From the NCBI GenBank assembly GCA_016185525.1, contig JACPNK010000001.1, forward strand, positions 1-45,734: 45,734 bases of DNA, read 5' to 3'. The notes under the pieces are model-generated. The model searched no databases. It was not told the DNA's origin and was given only the letters and a program-made list of their open reading frames with translations. Numbering within the stretch: position 1 is the first letter of the stretch; each line of letters begins with the position of its first letter. This DNA comes from Candidatus Yanofskyibacteriota bacterium. Lineage in GTDB: Bacteria > Patescibacteria > Paceibacteria > 2-02-FULL-40-12 > IGHO2-12-FULL-4. Below are positions 7,969-16,265 of the stretch, piece by piece. A program made the translations under genes and the position numbers.

Positions 7969-10218
7969 TTACTCCCTCGGTGCTACTTCCCTCCAGAACG
8001 GCACCGGTTTTTTGACTGTGATGGTCTTGGTGTTGGAACAAGTATAGCCGTCTTTGTCTTCAGCGATTAGATTAACATTATAGTTGTTTAGAACGGAATA
8101 GGTATGTTTAGGATTTTGCTTATTTGAAGAACCGCCGTCGCCAAAGAGCCAAGACCAGTTTCTTGAGCCGCCGCCGCTGTCAGAAAAAGTGGTCTGGTCT
8201 GTAAACTGAACTGATTGGTTGACATTGGGAGATAAAGGACTCCATATGAAGTTAACTTGAGGGTAAGCGTGCTTGGGCGTTTTCCAAGAGTCAGACACGC
8301 CCCAAGATGAGACACTGTCGTTGCTGTCCCACACTTTCACTCGAGCTTTGTAAGTCACATTAAATTGCAAAACACCGGCACCGGTAGAATAACTATTGCC
8401 GGAAGAAAGAATTTTACCGGTATCAAGAACTGGACTGCCAAAAGAACTACCCTCTTCATCTATCTGAAATTGATAAGCCGACTGCGGGTCACCGTTGGGG
8501 TCGGAGTATTGCCAAATTGCGGTTGCGGTTACGCCGGAACAGTAATCTCCGGGAAAGATATTAAGAGAAACTTCTGGATCACCGTTAGTGGAAGTAACCG
8601 TCTTCCTGTCTTCTTTTGCTAAAGAGCCTCTTTCAACGATAACTTTGGCAGTATAAGTGCCGACCGGATATGAATGAGGCACTGAATTTTTTGGGTTATC
8701 ATTTATACCGTCAAACTTGTTGCCATTAATGTTGCCCGCGACACCGTCAGGATCGCCGCACTGGGAAATTGCCGTAGCAACGCTTGTTCCCGTGTAAGCG
8801 CAGTTCCACCAGAAAGTGTAGTTGATAGTACCGGTGGCGGTACCGAAAACAGAGGCGGTCAGAGTTGATGTCAGAGGAGCAGGACCGGAAGAAGGATTGA
8901 CTGAAAGAGCAACATCAAGAGTTGGGGCCAGAGTGGTTGTTGTTGTGCTGGTGGTAGTAGAAGTGGTAGTAGTACTAGTAGTAGTCGTGGTAGGAGGAGA
9001 ACCGCAAGTAAAAGACGGACCAGCAACACCAGAACTATAACCGCTAGAGTTCTTGGAATGAATCCACCAAGTATATGGCGTGTTCGGATTAATGTCATGA
9101 TTTTTGTAAGATTTATTTACTCCGCTCCCTCCGGTAGTCTCGGTCATCAGGTCAGTACTGTTAGAACAATACCAGCCGTCTACCATACCGGTGCATGTGT
9201 TGGTTGTGTCGTTGATTCTAAGAAGATAGGAAGTGGCGCCGGCAACTTGCTTCCAAAAGACAGAGACTTTTTTGTTATTAGAACTGCATTCGAAACTTAA
9301 ATCTGTCGGGTTGGGAAGAGTACCAGGAGTGGTGGTGGTAGTTGTACTGGTAGTAGTAGTGCTATCACCAGTGACCAAAAAAGTCACATAATCTGAAACC
9401 GAGCCATCTTCATTTCTCGCCGTAGCGCTATAGGTATATGTTCCGGGCGCGTTGAAAGTAATGCTTTGAGATCCGGATATGCGTTCTCCGGGATAATAAT
9501 AGAGCCAATGTTGAATAGTTGGGTCAAAGACCCGGCACCCGGCGAAATTCGGCTGGGGCCGAGAAACCACTGGCCAGGACTGTACGGTCCAGGAATCAAG
9601 GGTATTCAAGCCGCAGATGATCTGCCAGTTCAGGGTTTGGGCCACCCCGGTCCTTGCTTCAAGTTGTTTGCATGTGTAGTACCAGGTTCCGTCGGGGTAT
9701 TGCGTATACTCAACAGATCCGCCCGAGCACGTTGAGCCAGGAACAAACGGCTCATTCCTGACCTGACCGGCTGCAGTGATCTCAATATCCGGAAGAGTTT
9801 GGGTATAGACCAAATTGGAATTGCTGTTGATAATAGCCGTTCTACTAAATATATATGTTCCTGGACGCGTATTGTCCGGGTAGATTACAGTATTAACTGT
9901 CATCGAAGTGCCGACATCAAAACTACAGCCGCCTTCAGAACCGCCATAGCTGGCAGTCCAATCAAAGGTTGCCAACGTATAAGAGGTCTGACTGCTTGGA
10001 CTCACTGATTGCAGGATCGTCGAGCCGCCTTGTGCCAAACTTTGAGTCAAATACAACGCATCGTTGATATCTAAGCCGTCCAAGTAACCAGCAGGCGCCG
10101 AACATGTTCCTCCCCCTAAATCTTTGTAGTACCCTGCTTTTGCCGGTCTCACAAACACAAAAAGCATTCCTACCACAAGAGAACTGATTGCAAAAAATAA
10201 AAGCTTTCTTCGTATCAT
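7969..10218 (-). CDS. Secreted multidomain surface protein (Fn3-like and PKD domains, Thr-rich linkers)
   Basis: 749 residues. A basic N-terminus and hydrophobic segment (MIRRKLLFFAISSLVVGMLFVFV) form a signal peptide or anchor. In order: an N-terminal beta-rich region with several Cys, a long Thr-rich linker near residues 290-300, a fibronectin-III-like module (PNPTDLSFECSSNNKKVSVFWKQVAGATSYLLRI), a second Thr/Ser-only linker, Ig/PKD-like modules, and a C-terminal PKD domain (WLFGDGGSSNKQNPKHTYSVLNNYNVNLIA, matching the GDG...HTY pattern). Probably displayed outside the cell for adhesion or contact with a host; this is inference. I take ATG 10218, 11 nt after the stop of the upstream gene, rather than in-frame starts overlapping that gene. 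It ends in a strong terminator. Confidence 0.85.
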   Translation of the reverse strand: MIRRKLLFFAISSLVVGMLFVFVRPAKAGYYKDLGGGTCSAPAGYLDGLDINDALYLTQSLAQGGSTILQSVSPSSQTSYTLATFDWTASYGGSEGGCSFDVGTSMTVNTVIYPDNTRPGTYIFSRTAIINSNSNLVYTQTLPDIEITAAGQVRNEPFVPGSTCSGGSVEYTQYPDGTWYYTCKQLEARTGVAQTLNWQIICGLNTLDSWTVQSWPVVSRPQPNFAGCRVFDPTIQHWLYYYPGERISGSQSITFNAPGTYTYSATARNEDGSVSDYVTFLVTGDSTTTTSTTTTTTPGTLPNPTDLSFECSSNNKKVSVFWKQVAGATSYLLRINDTTNTCTGMVDGWYCSNSTDLMTETTGGSGVNKSYKNHDINPNTPYTWWIHSKNSSGYSSGVAGPSFTCGSPPTTTTTSTTTTSTTTSTTTTTLAPTLDVALSVNPSSGPAPLTSTLTASVFGTATGTINYTFWWNCAYTGTSVATAISQCGDPDGVAGNINGNKFDGINDNPKNSVPHSYPVGTYTAKVIVERGSLAKEDRKTVTSTNGDPEVSLNIFPGDYCSGVTATAIWQYSDPNGDPQSAYQFQIDEEGSSFGSPVLDTGKILSSGNSYSTGAGVLQFNVTYKARVKVWDSNDSVSSWGVSDSWKTPKHAYPQVNFIWSPLSPNVNQSVQFTDQTTFSDSGGGSRNWSWLFGDGGSSNKQNPKHTYSVLNNYNVNLIAEDKDGYTCSNTKTITVKKPVPFWREVAPRE

Positions 10219-10228
10219 AAAACCGTTG

Positions 10229-10681
10229 TCATTGTTGTGCATCGACAGGCACAATCCGTGCATTGTATTCAATAAGCAAAGCAGTGCCTTCGCTTTTTGT
10301 AGTAAAACTAAAGGAAACGCGCGCGCCGCCCTTTACATAACTTGCGGCATTCTCGGATTTGTATTCACTAAACCAGTCCGCGCCTTTCATTGCAGCTTCA
10401 GTAGCACTCATCAATTGATTCACCGACTTCTTGCTTAAAAAGATTCTGACCAAACTGTCACCCTGGGTGGTTGTCCTGATGGCTGGCGGGCCTTCTGTGG
10501 CTTCGGCATCAACAAGTGCTTCCTTGGGAAAAGACTTTGATAGATCATCAATTATCTCCTGGCCCGGAAGCTGGCCGGTGTTGTTCTGCAAGCCGATCTG
10601 TTTTTTCGGCGAAACAATGACGATCCAGAGAAGAACGATTACACAAACACCGAGAAATATGGAGAGAGTTTTATAATTCAT
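10229..10681 (-). CDS. Hypothetical membrane-anchored protein
   Basis: 150 residues, family unrecognised. One N-terminal membrane segment (TLSIFLGVCVIVLLWIVIV), then a probably extracytoplasmic domain of alternating strands and helices ending in SFSFTTKSEGTALLIEYNARIVPV. It lies directly upstream of the PKD-domain surface protein, 10 nt from that gene's ATG, so the two are likely cotranscribed. A perfect TATAAT box at 10690-10695 is 8 nt before the ATG, suggesting a leaderless operon start. No catalytic motif found. Confidence 0.72.
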   Translation of the reverse strand: MNYKTLSIFLGVCVIVLLWIVIVSPKKQIGLQNNTGQLPGQEIIDDLSKSFPKEALVDAEATEGPPAIRTTTQGDSLVRIFLSKKSVNQLMSATEAAMKGADWFSEYKSENAASYVKGGARVSFSFTTKSEGTALLIEYNARIVPVDAQQ

Positions 10682-10689
10682 ATAGGAGG

Positions 10690-10695
10690 ATTATA
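10690..10695 (-). promoter_or_regulatory. -10 box for leaderless 10681 gene
   Basis: TATAAT on minus with 8 nt (CCTCCTAT) to the ATG at 10681. The CCTCC is in the wrong sense to be a Shine-Dalgarno sequence, so a leaderless start is the simplest reading. Confidence 0.6.
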
Positions 10696-10736
10696 ACACG
10701 ATAAAATAATATTTTTTAAAGCAAGTAATCCACATT

Positions 10737-10765
10737 TTGCATTTATACCGTTTTTGTGTTATAAT
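10737..10765 (+). promoter_or_regulatory. Sigma70-type promoter for the 10831 gene
   Basis: TTGCAT at 10737-10742, a 17-nt spacer, and TATAAT at 10760-10765. The predicted start near 10772 gives a leader of about 60 nt that carries a GGGAG Shine-Dalgarno before ATG 10831, unlike the leaderless genes nearby. Confidence 0.65.
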
Positions 10766-10830
10766 TAGTGTATAGTAAAGCTCTTAAAAAAACAACACAA
10801 AAAGCCCTTAAGCGGGGCGGGAGAAAGAAA

Positions 10831-12150
10831 ATGAGACTAAAATTAGTGACCTACGAGGTCATTATGCTTGTGATTTTGAGCTTACTGGCTCTGACGCCGG
10901 TAAGCGTGCACGGGGCTCGCCGCTCCAACATCTCGGTGTCTTTTCTGACTCCGGGATATGAGGATGGGGTTTACTTTGTGGAGCAGGGAGGGAGTTATGT
11001 CTCCCGAGTCACGGGTAAACTTCCTGACAATACTGTTTTCGGAGTCGTCGTCAGGTTTAACAACGGCCCGGAAATAGTTGTCCCCAACTGGCAGATTGGG
11101 GCTCAAAAAATAAATCTTGTGCCAAGCAACTGCCCGCTTGGAGATTATACTCTGACCGAAATTTTTACGGAACAGCCCGGGTACAGAGAAACCCTTTGGC
11201 TCGGCGCGATGACCATCAGAGTTGTAGCTATGGGAAGCATTCCCAACAGTGCCAGAGGCAACGGCAACTCTCTGATTATCCCCGACTTTGGTCCGGGACA
11301 AGCGCCGACAAATGTTGTCGGTCTGCGGTACCACGTCCGCGTGGATCAGAACCAGACTGAAGCAATGCAGATAATTTTTGCAGGGAATACTCTGTATAGT
11401 CCGGGCAATCCGAAAAGCTACAACCTTGAGTACAACATTTTCTCAAGTCGGATTGTCTATCAGGACAACATCTGCACAACTTATCCTCCAGTCGGCCAGG
11501 TTGTGGATGGAGAAGCAAGCCTTCGGCTTAACTTCTCTGACTACAATCTGGAAGGACGTTTTGGCGGCAAAACTTCTGACCCGAAAGTATTGCCCCGACA
11601 GAGAATCCTGATAGACGGAATTGCCAACCTGCAAGCGTTGGGGATGATTCCCCAAGCTAGCATGAATGGCAAGGATATTACCGTTGAGGTTACTCGAGGC
11701 AGTCTGGTAACCGACAAATCAGGCTGGAAGCTCTGTTCCGGGGAAAAGCTAGGCGACGAAGCCTATCGGATGTGGAATCTGAAAGCCGCATTTGAGAGGC
11801 AAAGCTACACCGCCACGTTCGCCCTGCCGGCGGACGGGACAGAGTATTTCCGCGACCTCTTCGGAATTTGGACAGAATTTTTGTCCAACCCAGGCTACTG
11901 GAGGGTCTTCTACTGGGCCCCGGAATTTATCCGGGAAGAAAGCTCTCTTTGGGAGCCCATAAATAACTGGCGGGTTATTTATAACTTCGGCGGTTCCAAC
12001 AACACAAAAGGTTTTGGTTTCAGACTGGCATCCTACAAAGGCTGGTCGGCCATTGAAGTCAGTAATGACGAAACCGAAACCTACATGAAAGCCGGAGAAA
12101 CTTTGATGCTGAATCAGTTAAGCGTCGCTGTTCTCCCCGGCAAAAAATAA
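10831..12150 (+). CDS. Secreted protein of unknown function
   Basis: About 439 residues. The N-terminus (MRLKLVTYEVIMLVILSLLALTPVSVHGARR) is a signal peptide with a likely cleavage after VHG. The mature part is beta-rich with several Cys, and I recognise no family; segments such as VSFLTPGYEDGVYFVEQGGSYVSRV suggest beta-sandwich modules. I choose ATG 10831 because GGGAG lies 7 nt upstream and a sigma70-like promoter ends at 10765. The in-frame GTG at 10768 would lie only 2 nt after the -10 box and is unlikely. It is a single-gene unit with its own promoter and terminator, and diverges from the 10681 gene. Confidence 0.75.
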   Translation: MRLKLVTYEVIMLVILSLLALTPVSVHGARRSNISVSFLTPGYEDGVYFVEQGGSYVSRVTGKLPDNTVFGVVVRFNNGPEIVVPNWQIGAQKINLVPSNCPLGDYTLTEIFTEQPGYRETLWLGAMTIRVVAMGSIPNSARGNGNSLIIPDFGPGQAPTNVVGLRYHVRVDQNQTEAMQIIFAGNTLYSPGNPKSYNLEYNIFSSRIVYQDNICTTYPPVGQVVDGEASLRLNFSDYNLEGRFGGKTSDPKVLPRQRILIDGIANLQALGMIPQASMNGKDITVEVTRGSLVTDKSGWKLCSGEKLGDEAYRMWNLKAAFERQSYTATFALPADGTEYFRDLFGIWTEFLSNPGYWRVFYWAPEFIREESSLWEPINNWRVIYNFGGSNNTKGFGFRLASYKGWSAIEVSNDETETYMKAGETLMLNQLSVAVLPGKK

Positions 12151-12163
12151 TTTGTTCCAACAC

Positions 12164-12208
12164 AAAACCGCACAAACCTATCGGTTCAGGCAAGTGCGGT
12201 TTTTTTAT
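12164..12208 (+). terminator. Rho-independent terminator of the 10831 gene
   Basis: AACCGCAC (12166-12173) pairs with GTGCGGTT (12194-12201) and is followed by TTTTTTATT. It lies shortly after the stop codon at 12150. Confidence 0.88.
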
Positions 12209-12238
12209 TCCACCAATCCAAGGTTTACTCTTGGATGA

Positions 12239-13555
12239 TTACACGGTATTTTCTTTTTTTGTCCAGAGGTTTTTTGACAGAAAAGAAGGTAAGTTGTCAA
12301 TTGGAACTCTCTCCTGTTTCATTGTGTCTCTGTCCCGCACTGTAACTTTTTTGTCTTCAAGTGAGTCAAAATCAAAAGTTATACAGAAAGGCGTGCCTAT
12401 TTCATCTTGGCTATAATATCTCTTGCCAATATTGCCCCTGTCGTCCCACGCCACACGAAAGTCTTTTTTTAATTCATCAAAAACTTCTCTGGCTTTTTTA
12501 ACCAGCTCGGGTTTATTGGCCACTAAAGGAAAAACCGCCGCTTGGTATGGCGCGAGTTTGGGATGCAGTTTCAACACTACTCTATCTTCGTCTTCATAAT
12601 AAGCGTCTAGAAGAAAGAACAAGGCTGCCCTGTCCACTCCGCCCGAAGTTTCAATTACCCAAGGAGTGTATTCTGTGTTGGTTTCCGGGTCTTTATATTT
12701 TAAGTTGTGCCGGCTCAAATCCCAGTCGCCCCGATGATGAATACCTTCAAATTCTTTCCAGCCGAAAGGCGAGTTGTATTCAATGTCTTCAGCCATGCGA
12801 GCATAATGCGCCAGTTCGTTGTCCGCATGTTTTCTAAATCTCAAATTCTCCGACTTAATGCCTAATTTTTTATACCAATCAAGTCTTTGGTTTTTCCAGT
12901 AGTCAAAAGTTTCTGCCGCTGACTTTTCGTCTGGTTTAACAAAATATTCTAACTCCATCTGCTCAAACTCCCGACTGCGAAAAGTAAAATTGCCCGGCGT
13001 AATTTCGTTGCGGAAGGCTTTGCCAATTTGAGCAACGCCAAAAGAAACCTTGACTCGGCTTGAAGAAACTACATTGGCAAAGTTTACGAAAACACCTTGA
13101 GTAATCTCGCCTCGCAGATAAGTTTTTTCTTTCGGTTCAGTAGCCCCCAAATAGACTTCGGTAAGCAGATTGAAAGTTTTGGGCTCGGTCCACTCCACTT
13201 TCTCTTTGTGTTCGCTCTCGTGTTCTTTGAGTTTATCCTCTTGGTCAGCCCGGACTCTTTTGTGGCAAGTTTTACACTCAACCAAAGGGTCAACCAAACT
13301 TTTTGTGTGGCCAGAAGCTTCCCAAGTTTGCGGATTCATAATTATCGCCGCATCCAGACCGACAACATCATCTCTTTGATAAACCATGTCCTGCCACCAT
13401 ATTTTTTTAATATTGTTTTTCAGTTCAACTCCCAGCGACCCATAATCCCAAAAACCGGCCAGCCCGCCGTAAATTTCAGAGCCCGGAAAGACAAAACCCC
13501 GCCTCTTGCAAAGCGAGACGACTTTTTCAAGCAAATTATCGTTGTTTTTTGTCAT
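12239..13555 (-). CDS. glyS: Glycyl-tRNA synthetase (dimeric, class II)
   Basis: 438 residues; the homodimeric alpha2 type rather than glyQ/glyS. Class II motifs are visible: motif 1 around GFVFPGSEIYGGLAGFWDYGSLG, motif 2 near FRNEITPGNFTFRSREFEQMELEYF, and motif 3 in WVIETSGGVDRAALFFLLDAY. An insertion has a CxxC (ECKTCHKRV). The C-terminal anticodon-binding fold follows (LAPYQAAVFPLV...GNIGKRYYSQDEIGTPFCITFDFDS). The start MTKNNDNLLEKVVSLCKRRGF fits the family. Branched palindromic element C begins 12 nt upstream. No clear Shine-Dalgarno; a TTTTAGAA-like stretch lies just before the ATG. Confidence 0.96.
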   Translation of the reverse strand: MTKNNDNLLEKVVSLCKRRGFVFPGSEIYGGLAGFWDYGSLGVELKNNIKKIWWQDMVYQRDDVVGLDAAIIMNPQTWEASGHTKSLVDPLVECKTCHKRVRADQEDKLKEHESEHKEKVEWTEPKTFNLLTEVYLGATEPKEKTYLRGEITQGVFVNFANVVSSSRVKVSFGVAQIGKAFRNEITPGNFTFRSREFEQMELEYFVKPDEKSAAETFDYWKNQRLDWYKKLGIKSENLRFRKHADNELAHYARMAEDIEYNSPFGWKEFEGIHHRGDWDLSRHNLKYKDPETNTEYTPWVIETSGGVDRAALFFLLDAYYEDEDRVVLKLHPKLAPYQAAVFPLVANKPELVKKAREVFDELKKDFRVAWDDRGNIGKRYYSQDEIGTPFCITFDFDSLEDKKVTVRDRDTMKQERVPIDNLPSFLSKNLWTKKENTV

Positions 13556-13566
13556 GACATTCTAAA

Positions 13567-13748
13567 AAGCGTAGCAGATACAGCCTTTGAGGTCACTGTG
13601 AGCTCGCGGTTGGCTAGGTTGGAAGGAGTATAATGTTTCTTTAACTCCTTCCACAACCCGAGCGAACAGTGAGTGAGTCTGCCGCCTGCCTGCCGGCAGG
13701 CAGGCTGGAATCAGCGAAAGTACCGAAAAGGCTGTATCTGCGAAGCTT
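13567..13748. repeat. Branched palindromic element C (upstream of glyS)
   Basis: Outer arms 13567-13588 and 13726-13748 share GCAGATACAGCCTTT in inverted order. Inside, CACTGT-type arms (about 13590-13610 and 13653-13672) enclose a GGAAGGAGT/ACTCCTTCC hairpin with loop text AGTATAATGTTTCTTTAACT (13627-13646). The perfect 22-nt palindrome at 13684-13705 (GCCTGCCTGCC and its complement) is an added part. The loop matches those of elements A and B. Confidence 0.75.
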
Positions 13749-13757
13749 GAATAATAA

Positions 13758-15533
13758 TTACTCAACCACGCTTCCTTGCCCCGGAAAATCAGTCAAGTCA
13801 TTGCTGGTTATATCGTTTACTTTAACTAAAATTGCCTGTCTGGTAAAGCTGTCCTCGCCCTCAAGAGAAATGTTCTTTAATAAAGAAATCGCTGATCCGA
13901 CATTCAGTTGGGAAGGCGTAAAAGAAACTTGAAACCAAGCCTGATATTTAGGAAACTGTCCGCCCAGACCCGAAGGCAGTGAACCTATATCCCAAACAAC
14001 TTCCTGCGAGTTTGATTTGAGGGCAGGCAAACTTTGCTGGCCGTTAACTCTGGTCTTGTTTTCCCAGTTAACGCCGACGGGCAAAAGTCCTTTAACCCTG
14101 ACTTTGGAAAAATCGTTTGAAGAGTTGCTAATTTCCCAAACAATAGTGTAGAAAGTTTTGTTGCCTGCTTTGGGCGGCATTGGTCCGGTAGCCCCAAAAT
14201 CCTGATCACGATACAAACCCGACTGAACCAAAACCGGGATAGAGCTGACTTTGGTTGTTGTTTCTGACTCGGCAACCAAGCGGTCTAAGTCAAAACCGGA
14301 AGGGACGGTACTTGTTTCAGTCCTGGAACTTACCTTTACAACAAAATTTTTCGCGCCCAGACTGCCGCCGGGAAAGCTGTCTTTCAGCTTCAACCTGAAA
14401 TTGACGGCTCCCTCCTGTCCGGAAGACAGTCTGTTTAAAAGAGGTGAGACCGAAGCATTCCAGGTAATTGTTTTTGCGACGCCATCAAAAAATCCCTCGC
14501 TTTGCAAGCTGGAAAAATCAAACATTGAACCCTCCAGTTTTGCGGAAATAGTCAGCCCCAAAAGATTCTCGTCCGTATTATTTGAAAATTTAATCTGATA
14601 ATTAAGTTCCTCGCCAATTTGGGCGGTATGCTCGGTTTTGCCGTTAATCAGAATTTTGGTGGCCAGCGGCGGCGTGGAAATCGTGGTCGTTGAGACGGCT
14701 TTTTCGTAATCAATAAAAATGCCGTCAACTTTTCTCTGCAAAATGACCGAGACTTGCTTACTCTCCCTTTCTGCGCCACGCAAAATACCGGAGATAGTGA
14801 TTCTTTGGCCCTCATCGGGTTTTAACCTTTTTATTTCCCAGATGTCTTTAGCCAGAGAAGGAGCGGGCGACAAGCGTGTAACAGTAAAGCTGTCGGGATA
14901 AGAAAACTTCAGCTTAAGGTCGCTTAAATCCTCTTGCGACTCGTTACGGTAATCCAAGATATAACTTATCTCCTGTCCGGAAACTGTATTGGGCGGCGAA
15001 ACTAAAGTCAAAGATACGGGAAGAGTAGCAATATTTGTCCCCCTCTCCGATTCTTTTTGGAAAGTTGATTGCACCCCTTCCGGAGAATAAACCAATGTGG
15101 CTTTAGCTTTTTTTACATCTCCACGACTGCCGACAACATAGGCAGAAAATTCCACGACAGCCTCCTGATTCGGACCAAGATCATCTAACCTTAAGTTTTC
15201 AGTTAAAAACTCCCTGCGTACCCCGTTTTTAATTACCACGGAATCGTCGGGATAGAAAAAAGCCAGTTTCAAATCTCTAAGCGATATCTCGTTGCGGTTG
15301 GCATATTTAACTTTATAAACAACTTCTTCACCGGAAGAAATCTCCGCCGGAGCTTCAATATCAAATTCAACTTTGCTCTCGCTAAAAGAAGAGCGGCCGA
15401 GAAAAAAGAAAATTGCCCCGACCACCACCAAAAAGACGGAGAAAAAAAACAGCCATTTAGCCCACCTTTTTTTGCTTTTAAACTTTTGGTTCATAACAGA
15501 ACCGGACAAAGGAGTAACTTGAAAATTATCCAT
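13758..15533 (-). CDS. Membrane-anchored surface protein with DUF11-like repeats
   Basis: 591 residues. A basic segment precedes a single membrane helix (WLFFFSVFLVVVGAIFFFLG, about residues 28-48); the rest is extracytoplasmic. It contains at least four beta-sandwich repeats of the type found in DUF11/conserved-repeat proteins, each with a phrase like 'GEEVVYKVKYANRNEISLRDLKL', 'GQEISYILDYRNESQEDLSDLKL' or 'GEELNYQIKFSNNTDENLLGLTI'. The last has 'NKTFYTIVWEISNSSNDFSKVRV'. N-in topology is inferred from the positive N-terminus. The ATG at 15533 follows a TAAAAT box by 6 nt. Likely a cell-surface structural or adhesion protein; the function is inference. Confidence 0.82.
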   Translation of the reverse strand: MDNFQVTPLSGSVMNQKFKSKKRWAKWLFFFSVFLVVVGAIFFFLGRSSFSESKVEFDIEAPAEISSGEEVVYKVKYANRNEISLRDLKLAFFYPDDSVVIKNGVRREFLTENLRLDDLGPNQEAVVEFSAYVVGSRGDVKKAKATLVYSPEGVQSTFQKESERGTNIATLPVSLTLVSPPNTVSGQEISYILDYRNESQEDLSDLKLKFSYPDSFTVTRLSPAPSLAKDIWEIKRLKPDEGQRITISGILRGAERESKQVSVILQRKVDGIFIDYEKAVSTTTISTPPLATKILINGKTEHTAQIGEELNYQIKFSNNTDENLLGLTISAKLEGSMFDFSSLQSEGFFDGVAKTITWNASVSPLLNRLSSGQEGAVNFRLKLKDSFPGGSLGAKNFVVKVSSRTETSTVPSGFDLDRLVAESETTTKVSSIPVLVQSGLYRDQDFGATGPMPPKAGNKTFYTIVWEISNSSNDFSKVRVKGLLPVGVNWENKTRVNGQQSLPALKSNSQEVVWDIGSLPSGLGGQFPKYQAWFQVSFTPSQLNVGSAISLLKNISLEGEDSFTRQAILVKVNDITSNDLTDFPGQGSVVE

Positions 15534-15539
15534 TGTATT

Positions 15540-15545
15540 ATTTTA
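15540..15545 (-). promoter_or_regulatory. -10 box for leaderless 15533 gene
   Basis: TAAAAT on minus, 6 nt before the ATG at 15533. It sits in the 27-nt gap after recO. Confidence 0.45.
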
Positions 15546-15560
15546 GCTTAAATACGCCGT

Positions 15561-16097
15561 TTAGGAAAACTGTAAAATTAACTCTGGAGATAAGAATTTT
15601 CTTGAACTAAGAGAATCTAAGAGACGATTTATGTCTTCCTCTTTAACTTCTTGCGAATAACCCAGCAGACTGATTAGTTCCTTTTGAATTTCAGCCAGAA
15701 AACCGCTGACTTCAGAAGAATTCAGAACACCTTCATTCAAACGATTTAACGAACTGTTGAAAAATCCCCACAAAGCCGGATCTTTTTCATGATCGTAAAC
15801 CAAGTTGTTGAATACTTCCAAAGCAAACATAGCCACAGCAGATTTAGGAAAAGACGATTTAATGCCGGCAAAAGTTTCAACGCTCTGGGCGCTGGTGATA
15901 ATCGGATAGTTTTTGCCAAAGACCAGCAAAAAATCAACGAGATTTAAAACGTCCAAATGCGCAGCCTGCCTGGAGTTTGGCTTCTTGATGCTCTTGGCCA
16001 CTGCGGTTATCTTGCCAAAATCTTTGGTATATAAACTAACCAGCTGATTGTATTCTCCGTTATCAACTTTTTTTATAACAATTCCTTGATAAAGCAT
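15561..16097 (-). CDS. recO: DNA repair protein RecO (short form)
   Basis: RecO binds single-stranded DNA and helps load RecA in the RecFOR pathway. The N-terminal OB-fold is clear (YQGIVIKKVDNGEYNQLVSLYTKDFGKITAVAKSIKK..), followed by a helical C-terminal part (AMFALEVFNNLVYDHEKDPALWGFFNSSLNRL). 178 residues compares with about 240 in typical RecO, so it is shortened at the C-terminus and lacks the zinc-binding Cys cluster. This reads as a compact version, not a frameshift, since the frame ends cleanly with the 15533 gene starting 27 nt later. It is downstream of ileS, separated by an AT-rich palindromic repeat. Confidence 0.85.
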   Translation of the reverse strand: MLYQGIVIKKVDNGEYNQLVSLYTKDFGKITAVAKSIKKPNSRQAAHLDVLNLVDFLLVFGKNYPIITSAQSVETFAGIKSSFPKSAVAMFALEVFNNLVYDHEKDPALWGFFNSSLNRLNEGVLNSSEVSGFLAEIQKELISLLGYSQEVKEEDINRLLDSLSSRKFLSPELILQFS

Positions 16098-16103
16098 AGG
16101 AAT

Positions 16104-16262
16104 ACTAAATTTCTAATTGCTCTAATTGACCTAATTACCCTAATCAGATTCCAATTACCAAATCCTAATACCTAAAAACTTACGTTTTTTAACATTCGGT
16201 TATTGGTGCTTGGTTGTTGGTTAGACTAATTAGAAATTAGGTTAATTAGGTTAATTTTAGTT
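16104..16262. repeat. AT-rich hairpin repeat between ileS and recO
   Basis: The left part is made of CTAATT/CCTAATTA units and the right part of AATTAGGTTAATTAGG units, so the whole segment folds back on itself. The centre has ACCTAAAAACTT and TTGGTTGTTGGTTAG. A second copy of the same layout lies at 43070-43203. Confidence 0.7.
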
Positions 16263-16265
16263 AAG

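Noticed and set aside
8930..9000. Thr-rich coding repeats in the PKD gene as a mobile repeat
   Set aside because: The Thr/Ser codon runs encode linkers typical of secreted multidomain proteins, and occur in frame only.
15561..16097. recO as a frameshifted pseudogene
   Set aside because: Short, but the frame ends cleanly and the next gene starts normally; a compact RecO is more likely.
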